Source: Bacteroidota bacterium
Lineage (GTDB): Bacteria; Bacteroidota; Bacteroidia; Flavobacteriales_D; Sanyastnellaceae
Assembly: GCA_027618855.1 (NCBI GenBank)
Contig: JAQCID010000008.1
Coordinates: 1 to 13,178, forward strand
DNA: 13,178 bases
Direction: 5' to 3'
The first letter of the stretch is position 1, and every line of letters begins with the position of its first letter. The notes beneath the pieces are model-generated. The model saw nothing but the letters and a program-made list of their open reading frames with translations, was not told the DNA's origin and made no database searches. Below, in pieces: positions 1-5,809 of the stretch. The position numbers were made by a program, and so were the translations under genes.

Positions 1-563
1 AACCCCACCATGCCCAGGAAACAAGGCGCCACTGTCTTTCACGTTGGCGCGTCTTTTAAGTACGCTTTGGACCAAATCACCCAGGGTAGAAAGGATGCCC
101 GTCAACAACCCGAGAAAAGCACCTTGGTTGTCCATCCAAAGCCACCCAACAAATGCTGCGCCAATCGCTCCGACAAACGCTCCTTCCCAAGTCTTGTTAG
201 GAGATACGTTCGGAGCCAGGCCTCTTTTAATACACTTCATCCCGAACAGCCTCCCTCCCAAATAGGCAAATGTATCATTCGCCCAAATCAAAGTTAAAAA
301 GGCCACCACATCCCATCCTAAATATTCAGGAATACCCCCCCCCAAGCCTCAAAGGGTCGACCCATTGCCCACAAAGACACCACGGCAAGGGTGATGAGTA
401 AATAACCAAGTGGAGTACCTTTTAATTTCTTGTATTCTTTTAACCCTTGTAGCAAAACAGCAATCCACAAGACAGTGGCAGAAATCAAATCAAAAGTCGT
501 CGCGAACACAACGATAGAAACAAATACAACTCCCGTTAAGCTGCGAGTGATCATTTCATTCAT
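1..563 (-). CDS. cdsA: Phosphatidate cytidylyltransferase (CDP-diglyceride synthase), 3' end beyond the window, frameshifted
   Basis: CdsA is an integral membrane enzyme that makes CDP-diacylglycerol from phosphatidate and CTP, the precursor of all phospholipid head-group pathways. The N-terminal frame starts at 563 (MNEMITRSLTGVV...) with hydrophobic segments at about residues 10-35 and 52-68, and runs into a stop at 318-320. The homologous protein continues in another frame below about 334: it reads IWANDTFAYLGG, then SPNKTWEG, then the family signature LKRRANVKDSGALFPGHGG cut by the window edge. The frames meet at nine consecutive G (plus-strand C335-343); one extra G, or two fewer, would restore one reading frame. 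DTFAY lies near residue 97, whereas I recall about 160-170 in relatives, so the N-terminal half is unusually short. The start overlaps the DUF2007 stop by 4 bp (ATGA). The identity is secure; whether the gene is broken or misread is not. Confidence 0.88.
335..343. repeat. Nine-base C/G homopolymer inside cdsA at the frame break
   Basis: Plus strand C335-343 (G9 on the coding strand) lies exactly where the cdsA reading frame is lost. Such tracts are prone to replication slippage, polymerase slippage and base-calling error. The sequence shows the tract and the frame change; the cause cannot be read from it. Confidence 0.9.
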
Positions 564-766
564 AACTGCAAAAGGGATTGTGCCTGTTCTTCAAAATCTT
601 TTGGCACCAAAAGCTGCACTTCTATAGAAGCAAACCCCACACCCGAGTAACTGCTGTCTTGGCGATTCAAGATTACACAAGGGATCTCAGCATCCACAAG
701 AATCTGCTTGCGCATCTCCACTCCAGGAGCGAAAGAGTCCGCATAAACAGAAACCCAACCGTCCAT
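560..766 (-). CDS. DUF2007 family small protein
   Basis: A 68-residue soluble protein of the DUF2007 family (named in Pfam as a putative signal-transducing protein). The sequence shows the family pattern: an N-terminal VSVYADSF strand, an amphipathic helix (EMRKQILVDAEIP), VILNRQDSSY, a second hydrophobic strand (IEVQLLV) and a final helix (DFEEQAQSLLQL), which together suggest a small alpha/beta fold. No catalytic residues are apparent and the biochemical role is unknown. Its start codon shares one base with the ftsH stop (TAATG) and its stop overlaps the cdsA start by 4 bp (ATGA), so it is translated in line between the two. From memory, a protein of this family between ftsH and cdsA is common in Bacteroidota; that is not proof of a shared function. 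Confidence 0.82.
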   Translation of the reverse strand: MDGWVSVYADSFAPGVEMRKQILVDAEIPCVILNRQDSSYSGVGFASIEVQLLVPKDFEEQAQSLLQL

Positions 767-2835
767 TATTCAGACTTCGGTTCATTGTCAGCCTCATCGG
801 CTTCCGAATCGGAAACTTCATCGGCAACTTCATCGGCAACCTGATCCGTTTCAACGATCAACTTCACGCCCACTTCCTCTTCTGCAAAAGGTCTTGGGCC
901 TAGAATTCTTTCCACATCGGCCTTGAAAATCACCTCATCTTTCAGAAGTGCCTCAGCAACTTCGACAAGCTTCGATTTGTTTGCAGAAAGGATTTCCATT
1001 GCCTTTACGTACGCTTTTTCAATAATCTTGCTTACTTCCTCATCAATGATTCGAGCAGTTGCTTCTGAATAGGGTTTGGTAAAAGTGGTTTCTCCTCCGC
1101 TATCGTAATAGCTAATGTTTCCAATTCTTTCATTTAATCCGTAGACAGTCACCATGGCATGCGCTTGCTTGGTGACTTTCTCCAAATCGCTCAGCGCTCC
1201 AGTAGATATTTTGCCAAACATGATTTTTTCAGCGGCTCTACCACCGAGCGCAGCACACATTTCGTCAAAGATTTGTTCCGTGGTGGTGATTTGGCGTTCA
1301 TGCGGGAGATACCACGCAGCACCTAGACTCTTCCCTCTTGGGATAATACTGACCTTCACAAGTGGGGAAGCATACTCCAACAACCAACTTACGGTTGCGT
1401 GACCTGCTTCATGAAAAGCAATCGTCTTCTTCTCTTCAGGTGAGATTACCCTTGAACGCTTCTCTAATCCACCGACGATTCGATCAATGGCCTCGTTGAA
1501 GTCCGTGTGACCGACTTTCTTTTTATCCTTTCTTGCAGCAAAAAGTGCGGCTTCATTACAAACGTTTGCAATATCGGCACCACTGAAACCAGGAGTCTGT
1601 TTTGCGAGAAGGTCTATATCTATCGTTTTATCCGTTTTAATCGGCTTAAGATGAACAAGAAAAATGGCTTTACGCTCATTGACATCTGGCATATCCACAT
1701 AGATCTGTCTGTCAAATCGACCCGCACGCAACAGCGCGTTGTCTAAAACATCCGCACGGTTCGTTGCCGCGATAATAATGACACCACTGTTTGAATCAAA
1801 CCCGTCCATCTCGGTCAACAGTTGATTTAACGTATTCTCACGTTCATCATTCGAACTGAAGTTGGCATTTTTACCTCTTGCTCGACCTATGGCGTCAATC
1901 TCATCAATAAAAATAATGGAGGGTGCTTTTTCCTTGGCTTGCTTGAAAAGATCCCTCACTCTTGATGCACCCACACCGACAAACATCTCAACGAAATCAG
2001 AACCACTTAAGCTGAAGAAGGGCACCTGAGCTTCACCCGCTACAGCTTTTGCGAGCAATGTTTTTCCTGTACCTGGGGAACCTACTAGCAGCGCTCCCTT
2101 GGGTATTTTTGCGCCAAGCCTCTTGTATTTGTCAGGCTTCATTAGGAAATCTACGATCTCTTCCAGCTCCTCTTTGGCCTCATCCACACCCGCAACATCG
2201 TCAAAAGTGACTTGAGTGTTGTCGCCTTTCTGATGAAGTTTGGCCTTTGACTTTCCAATGTTAAAAATCTGATTGCCGCCTGTTCCTCCTCCACCAATTC
2301 GCTTCATAATAAACATCCAAACGACAATCATTATGACGAGGAAAAAGATCCACGAAAACATTTGCTGTCCCCACTCATTCACCGGCTCGTACTTAGACTC
2401 GATGTTACTTGAGTCAGTAAGTTCCTTGTAGTCATCCGTGTAACTGTCACCAGGAGGCATTGAAAACCAAAGGTCATGCCCAGAAAACAATCCCTTCATG
2501 ACGGCATTCGACTCTTCGTCATCATTGGACAATGTTCCACGTGCACTTTCAGTCAAATACACTTTATACACCCGACCATCGTGAATGACGTGATCTACAT
2601 CTCCAGACTCAACATGTATTTTGAAATCCGCAAACTGAATCTCCTTTCCACCACTGTCAGAGTTGAGCAGGATCATTCCCAGAAGCAAAACACCAACCAC
2701 AGCGTAGATCCAGTAAAAATTAAAACTTTTACCTGACCCTTCTCCTCCTCCTACGTCCTCATTGGATTTCTTTGGAGTGGTCTTTCTTTTTTTAGGACTC
2801 TCCTTGGGATCGCTTTTTTTGTCTTGCATTTTCAT
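766..2835 (-). CDS. ftsH: ATP-dependent zinc metalloprotease FtsH
   Basis: A membrane-anchored hexameric AAA+ protease that extracts and degrades membrane and short-lived cytosolic proteins. It has 689 residues: a Lys-rich cytosolic start, TM1 at about 39-58, a periplasmic domain at about 60-155, and TM2 at about 160-178. The AAA+ module has Walker A GSPGTGKT (252-259), pore motif FVG (285-287), Walker B IIFIDE (307-312) and a second region of homology ending AGRFDR (371-376). The M41 protease domain has HEAGH (475-479), with Asp550 in GALSDLE as the probable third zinc ligand. The C-terminus is a strongly acidic tail (about 662-689), partly built from a short DNA repeat. All catalytic residues are present. 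The start at 2835 overlaps the rsfS stop by 4 bp (ATGA); a second ATG two codons on (2829) is possible. No separate promoter was seen, so it is probably co-transcribed with rsfS. Confidence 0.97.
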   Translation of the reverse strand: MKMQDKKSDPKESPKKRKTTPKKSNEDVGGGEGSGKSFNFYWIYAVVGVLLLGMILLNSDSGGKEIQFADFKIHVESGDVDHVIHDGRVYKVYLTESARGTLSNDDEESNAVMKGLFSGHDLWFSMPPGDSYTDDYKELTDSSNIESKYEPVNEWGQQMFSWIFFLVIMIVVWMFIMKRIGGGGTGGNQIFNIGKSKAKLHQKGDNTQVTFDDVAGVDEAKEELEEIVDFLMKPDKYKRLGAKIPKGALLVGSPGTGKTLLAKAVAGEAQVPFFSLSGSDFVEMFVGVGASRVRDLFKQAKEKAPSIIFIDEIDAIGRARGKNANFSSNDERENTLNQLLTEMDGFDSNSGVIIIAATNRADVLDNALLRAGRFDRQIYVDMPDVNERKAIFLVHLKPIKTDKTIDIDLLAKQTPGFSGADIANVCNEAALFAARKDKKKVGHTDFNEAIDRIVGGLEKRSRVISPEEKKTIAFHEAGHATVSWLLEYASPLVKVSIIPRGKSLGAAWYLPHERQITTTEQIFDEMCAALGGRAAEKIMFGKISTGALSDLEKVTKQAHAMVTVYGLNERIGNISYYDSGGETTFTKPYSEATARIIDEEVSKIIEKAYVKAMEILSANKSKLVEVAEALLKDEVIFKADVERILGPRPFAEEEVGVKLIVETDQVADEVADEVSDSEADEADNEPKSE
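815..840. repeat. 12-bp tandem repeat in the ftsH 3' end
   Basis: The unit acttcatcggca occurs twice in tandem at 815-838 and runs two bases into a third copy; a degenerate unit lies near 792-802. On the coding strand it encodes the repeated ADEV/SDEA-like acidic residues of the FtsH tail. The repeat length is a multiple of 3, so copy-number changes would lengthen or shorten the tail without breaking the frame. Confidence 0.75.
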
Positions 2836-3230
2836 ACTTGTTCTTCCAACGTTACTGGAGTGTCAGACTCATAGCTTCTTATCTCAGCATCTCCCCACAA
2901 TTCTTCTAATGCATACCGACTTCTTACATCTTTATGGAACACATGAACAACGACATCAAAATAATCCAAAATCGCCCACTCACCATTTCGCAATCCTTGA
3001 ACAGACGTCGGTTTTTCTCCAATGGATTCTTTCACTACCTTCTCGACGGAGGATGCCAATGCAGCTACCTGAGTCTGGCTATTTCCATGAGCAATCACGA
3101 AAAAAGCAGACATTGCGTTGTCAATCGAACTTAAGTCTATTATTTTGATGTCATGACCTTTGACATCATCAAGACCTTTTATGACTGCATCAAGCAGAAT
3201 ATTAGATGGGAGAACAGCAGGTTTTTTCAT
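2832..3230 (-). CDS. rsfS: Ribosomal silencing factor RsfS
   Basis: RsfS (RsfA/Iojap/YbeB family) binds ribosomal protein uL14 on the large subunit and blocks subunit joining when nutrients run short. The 132-residue product shows the family's conserved stretches: DVKGHDIKIIDLSSID near residue 22, FFVIAHGNSQTQVAALA near 43-59, and the C-terminal GEWAILDYFDVVVHVFHKDVR followed by YALEELWGDAE. A short N-terminal extension and an acidic tail make it slightly longer than most members (about 105-125 residues). It is the first gene of the rsfS-ftsH-DUF2007-cdsA operon and overlaps ftsH by 4 bp (ATGA). A -7 element, TAACTTTG, lies 18 bases upstream of the ATG, giving a leader of only about 10-12 nt. 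The start at 3230 is the only ATG compatible with the family N-terminus. Confidence 0.94.
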   Translation of the reverse strand: MKKPAVLPSNILLDAVIKGLDDVKGHDIKIIDLSSIDNAMSAFFVIAHGNSQTQVAALASSVEKVVKESIGEKPTSVQGLRNGEWAILDYFDVVVHVFHKDVRSRYALEELWGDAEIRSYESDTPVTLEEQV

Positions 3231-3247
3231 TAAATATTTTCAGTTGC

Positions 3248-3255
3248 CAAAGTTA
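3248..3255 (-). promoter_or_regulatory. Bacteroidota -7 promoter element for the rsfS-ftsH operon
   Basis: On the minus strand this reads TAACTTTG, an exact match to the Bacteroidota primary sigma -7 consensus TAnnTTTG. It would place the transcript start near 3242, about 11 nt before the rsfS ATG. No TTG -33 element is seen at the expected spacing, so the call rests on the -7 match, position and orientation. Confidence 0.5.
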
Positions 3256-3256
3256 C

Positions 3257-3264
3257 TACTTTTG
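3257..3264 (+). promoter_or_regulatory. Bacteroidota -7 promoter element for birA
   Basis: TACTTTTG matches the TAnnTTTG consensus exactly and is followed by CA, a frequent context in this phylum. A start near 3270 would leave a leader of about 32 nt before the birA ATG. It sits one base from the oppositely oriented rsfS element. No convincing -33 TTG is present at normal spacing. Confidence 0.5.
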
Positions 3265-3302
3265 CATACGATGACAGCGTAAATCATTACACTTAATAGG
3301 AC

Positions 3303-4114
3303 ATGACTGCTAATATTAGTGAAATAACGACTGAAAGAGGTTTGGTGAAACGTATAAGCTTGGTTTCCGTAGGAAGCACAAATGATTATGCAATAAACTT
3401 ATTGCGTACAGAAAACACCTACGAAGAAACCATTGTCGTTGCGGAAAGTCAGAACAGTGGAAAAGGCCAAAGAGGAAAACAGTGGCTTTCATCACCCGGC
3501 AGGGACCTATGCATGAGTTGGATCCTGAAGTCTCCACCTCAACCTCCTGCGGTTTTTAATATGGCTGCAGCCTTAGGGGTACTTGACAGTCTCCGCGAAA
3601 TAACAGGAAACACAGACATCTCAATAAAATGGCCAAACGACATCATTGTTACTCAAAACAACATTCCAAAAAAAATATCTGGACTTCTCATTGAGAATAT
3701 TTGGAGAGGAGACGTTTGGGCTGCTGCAATTGTCGGAATCGGTGTGAATGTCGGAGAGGAAAGTGATCAAAAACACCGTCCTGAATTTAAACTTCAAGCC
3801 ACACGAATTTTTGACCTCATTTCAAAACACATCTCACCCTCATCTCTCGAAGCTGTCATTCTAAAATCACTTCAACACAGAGTGAATAACCTCAGGCTGA
3901 AGGACGGCATAAAAAACACCGTGTCAGAATTCAACTGTTTGGAACACACACAGAAAGGGTATACACCGTCAATGAGACTTCTTACAAAGGCGTATTGCAC
4001 AAAGTAGAAAACGATGGACGGGGTGTGTTTTCTTGGTCAAACAACATTGAAAGAAAAAACATTCAAAATCCTGAGACACATTTACATTCCTCAGAAGTTA
4101 TTTGGTCATGGTGA
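3303..4114 (+). CDS. birA: Biotin--[acetyl-CoA-carboxylase] ligase, C-terminal domain in a shifted frame
   Basis: The enzyme activates biotin to biotinyl-AMP and attaches it to the carrier lysine of acetyl-CoA carboxylase. The first frame (3303-4007, 234 residues) holds the whole catalytic domain: STNDYA (25-30), the adenylate loop GKGQRGKQW (53-61), KWPND (109-113), KISGLLIE (124-131) and GIGVNV (145-150). There is no N-terminal HTH, so it is a group I ligase without repressor function. The expected beta-rich C-terminal domain lies in another frame: YTVNETSYKGVLHKVENDGR from 3962, ending SSEVIWSW with a TGA at 4112-4114. Frames cross somewhere in about 3920-3960, where (AC)4 at 3944-3951 and AAAGGG at 3954-3959 are the obvious slip sites: loss of one AC, or one extra A or G, rejoins them. 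As written, the product ends at 4007 with an unrelated tail. The repaired 3' end overlaps the convergent SRPBCC gene by 9 bp. Confidence 0.9.
3944..3959. repeat. (AC)4 dinucleotide and A3G3 runs at the birA frame break
   Basis: Four AC units (3944-3951) are followed by A, G, AAA and GGG. Removing one AC, or adding one A or G in the runs, joins the catalytic frame to the C-terminal frame. Both frames are open through this stretch, so the exact site of the shift cannot be fixed from this sequence alone. Confidence 0.6.
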
Positions 4115-4522
4115 GGTTGGAAACCTATTCACCATTCCTTCAGCCATCTTTTTAAACAAGCTGTTTAATGCTGGCTCAACCATCATTCGTGTAAATGGAT
4201 TTAGATCTGCATCACTGTGAACATAACACGAACAACCCTCAGAATGATCTGCTGCAATAACATCCAATGAAAACTTCACAGGAGAAGGTGCGACTGTATG
4301 CAGGCGTAAAATCATCCCCTCAGGTAGGTTTTCTAAATCTTTTTCAAGATGAATGGCGACGCCACCTCTTACTTTAAAAGAACATGTGTCTCCTTCTGAT
4401 TTGAAATCTTTGACTTCACCTTCAGGAAGCATCTCTCCTATGATGTCGAGATCTTTTAATTCAGCAGATAAAACTGAAACAGAGATCCCCAAAATCACTT
4501 TGGGACCTTCAAACGATATCAT
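4106..4522 (-). CDS. SRPBCC-fold (START/Bet v1-like) protein
   Basis: A 138-residue soluble protein that looks like the SRPBCC hydrophobic-cavity fold. It opens with a strand and short helix (FEGPKVILGISVSVLSAELKDL), then IIGEMLPEGEV and FKVRGGVAIHLEK, and ends in a long helix containing DLNPFTRMMVEPALNSLFKKMAE, as I recall for the Bacteroidota family found next to pyrE. The ligand is unknown and no catalytic residues stand out. I chose the ATG at 4522 because it overlaps the pyrE stop by 4 bp (ATGA) and matches the family N-terminus; an upstream ATG at 4546 would add eight residues and overlap pyrE by 28 bp. It is co-transcribed with pyrE and convergent with birA, overlapping the repaired birA end by 9 bp. 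Function in pyrimidine metabolism would be guesswork. Confidence 0.8.
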   Translation of the reverse strand: MISFEGPKVILGISVSVLSAELKDLDIIGEMLPEGEVKDFKSEGDTCSFKVRGGVAIHLEKDLENLPEGMILRLHTVAPSPVKFSLDVIAADHSEGCSCYVHSDADLNPFTRMMVEPALNSLFKKMAEGMVNRFPTSP

Positions 4523-5175
4523 ACAGTTTGGTGTTTGTTGCTCCAAGTCACTGGGTCAGCTGACCAGCCGTCCAATTCCTTTTTCTGAGGGTCCGTGATG
4601 TACTCTGATCTACATGCAACTTCGAGCATTGTAGAATAATCCGTCAAAGTGAAGAAAGGACATTCTTTTTCAGCAAACCGTTCCACCGCATCAGGGAATC
4701 CATACGTAAAGAACGCAAGCAAACCCTTGACTTCGAGCCCTGCATCTCTAAGAGCATCGACAGCTGACAATGAACTCTTGCCCGTAGATATTAAGTCCTC
4801 AATCACAAAAACACTACTAAATCCGGTAAAGTCACCCTCGATTCTTTGTTCCTTGCCATGACTCTTTGCAGAAGCTCTCACATAAATAAAGGGAACACCT
4901 AATTCTTGAGCAATTAATGCACCTAACGCGATACCTCCAGTAGCTACTCCAGCAATTGCTTCTGGTTTTCCAGTGCGTTCAACAATCGAAGCAGTTGCAA
5001 TCTGACGAATATAAGTTCTGATGGCCGGATGGCTTAATATGCGCCTATTGTCACAGTAAATTGGAGACTTTCTTCCACTTGCCCACGTAAATGGCTGTTC
5101 AGGAGATAATTGAATCGCTTTGATACGTAGTAAAAATTCAGCTACCTTTCGTTGATTCTCATTGCTATTAGACAT
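4519..5175 (-). CDS. pyrE: Orotate phosphoribosyltransferase
   Basis: PyrE joins orotate to PRPP to give orotidine 5'-phosphate, the fifth step of de novo UMP synthesis. The 218-residue product has the substrate region FTWASGRKSPIYCDNRR (29-45), GVATGGIALGALIAQELG (76-93), the flexible-loop segment RASAKSHGKEQRIEG (100-114) and the PRPP-binding motif SVFVIEDLISTGKSS (121-135) with the acidic pair E126-D127. Length is normal for bacterial PyrE. The frame is open upstream to 5394, but the conserved protein starts at MSNSNENQRKVAEFLL, so the ATG at 5175 is chosen; the upstream extension falls inside the Nudix gene. A minus-strand TACATTTG element ends only 4 bases before this ATG, which would give a leaderless or near-leaderless transcript. 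The SRPBCC gene follows with a 4-bp overlap. Confidence 0.95.
   Translation of the reverse strand: MSNSNENQRKVAEFLLRIKAIQLSPEQPFTWASGRKSPIYCDNRRILSHPAIRTYIRQIATASIVERTGKPEAIAGVATGGIALGALIAQELGVPFIYVRASAKSHGKEQRIEGDFTGFSSVFVIEDLISTGKSSLSAVDALRDAGLEVKGLLAFFTYGFPDAVERFAEKECPFFTLTDYSTMLEVACRSEYITDPQKKELDGWSADPVTWSNKHQTV
5143..5150 (+). promoter_or_regulatory. Possible promoter for the Nudix gene inside pyrE
   Basis: TACCTTTC is one base off the -7 consensus TAnnTTTG, and a TTTG at 5119-5122 lies 20 bases upstream, close to the -33 spacing known for Bacteroidota. The transcript would start near 5157, about 26 nt before the preferred Nudix ATG. It lies within the 5' end of pyrE on the opposite strand. 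Confidence 0.35.
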
Positions 5176-5179
5176 GTCA

Positions 5180-5187
5180 CAAATGTA
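5180..5187 (-). promoter_or_regulatory. -7 promoter element for pyrE overlapping the Nudix start codon
   Basis: The minus strand reads TACATTTG, an exact TAnnTTTG match, followed by TGAC and the pyrE ATG at 5175. The expected transcript start falls at or within a base or two of the A of that ATG. The same bases contain the preferred Nudix ATG (5183-5185) on the plus strand. No clear -33 TTG is seen. Confidence 0.42.
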
Positions 5188-5809
5188 CGTTGTATTTATG
5201 CTGAACCGAAGGGTAAGTTTTGTCAATTCAGCGGCAGAAAACACGAATTCAAATGGTTCGAGGTTATCTATTTTTAATCCAGATACAAAAACGCTAAAAG
5301 ACCTACCCAAGTTTCTTAAAGCACACAATGAGGTCGAAGAGGTTACGCTCGTGAGTGACGATGTCGAAGAACTTTGGATCCGTTTTTGCCTCAACTATTT
5401 AGAAATTCTTTCTGCTGGAGGAATGGTTTTAAATTCAGAAAACAAGGTCCTTTGGATTCACCGAAACAATCACTGGGACTTGCCCAAGGGCAAGGTAGAG
5501 CCAGGAGAAAGCCTAGAAGATGCGGCCATGAGAGAAGTGAGCGAAGAGACCGGGATAAAAAACCTCAAGGTTACAGGAGATCTCGCGACCACATATCACA
5601 CATATGACATTGATGGCGTGGTGCATTTAAAAACTACGTTTTGGTTTTCCATGCAACACAAAGGAGGAGATACAATAGGAATACCACAGGTGATTGAGGG
5701 CATCACAGAGGTCAAATGGCTTGAGATTCCTGTCCCAACGAAGATTTGGGATTCAACATACGGAAGCATTCGAATCGTCGTAAATGCTTTTAAAAATCGT
5801 TCTATTTAA
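5183..5809 (+). CDS. Nudix hydrolase
   Basis: Nudix enzymes cleave nucleoside diphosphates linked to another group, using a metal held by the Nudix box. The box is complete: GKVEPGESLEDAAMREVSEETGI at residues 103-125, matching Gx5Ex7REUxEExGU, with the metal-binding REVSEE core. Before it lies LSAGGMVLNSENKVLWIHR and WDLPKGK, typical of the fold's first strands. Roughly 75 N-terminal residues of unknown role (starting MYVVFMLNRRVSF) precede the domain, an arrangement I associate with Bacteroidota homologues beside pyrE. Substrate cannot be told from sequence. The frame is open from 5162; I chose the ATG at 5183 because the earlier one lies within pyrE and the family begins MYxxF, though the ATG at 5198 is also possible. 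It ends in an 8-bp convergent overlap with the next gene. Product length 208 residues. Confidence 0.9.
   Translation: MYVVFMLNRRVSFVNSAAENTNSNGSRLSIFNPDTKTLKDLPKFLKAHNEVEEVTLVSDDVEELWIRFCLNYLEILSAGGMVLNSENKVLWIHRNNHWDLPKGKVEPGESLEDAAMREVSEETGIKNLKVTGDLATTYHTYDIDGVVHLKTTFWFSMQHKGGDTIGIPQVIEGITEVKWLEIPVPTKIWDSTYGSIRIVVNAFKNRSI

Noticed and set aside
10..297. Plus-strand open frames of 95 and 73 residues at the left edge
   Set aside because: They are antisense to the conserved C-terminal half of cdsA, which reads well on the minus strand with the family signature.
4014..4220. A separate 68-residue plus-strand gene after birA
   Set aside because: It is in neither of the two birA frames that carry homology; the bases are explained by the shifted BirA C-terminus and the antisense SRPBCC gene.
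5176..5394. N-terminal extension of PyrE to 291 residues
   Set aside because: It is Ser/Thr-rich, lies antisense to the Nudix coding sequence, and the conserved PyrE N-terminus begins at 5175.
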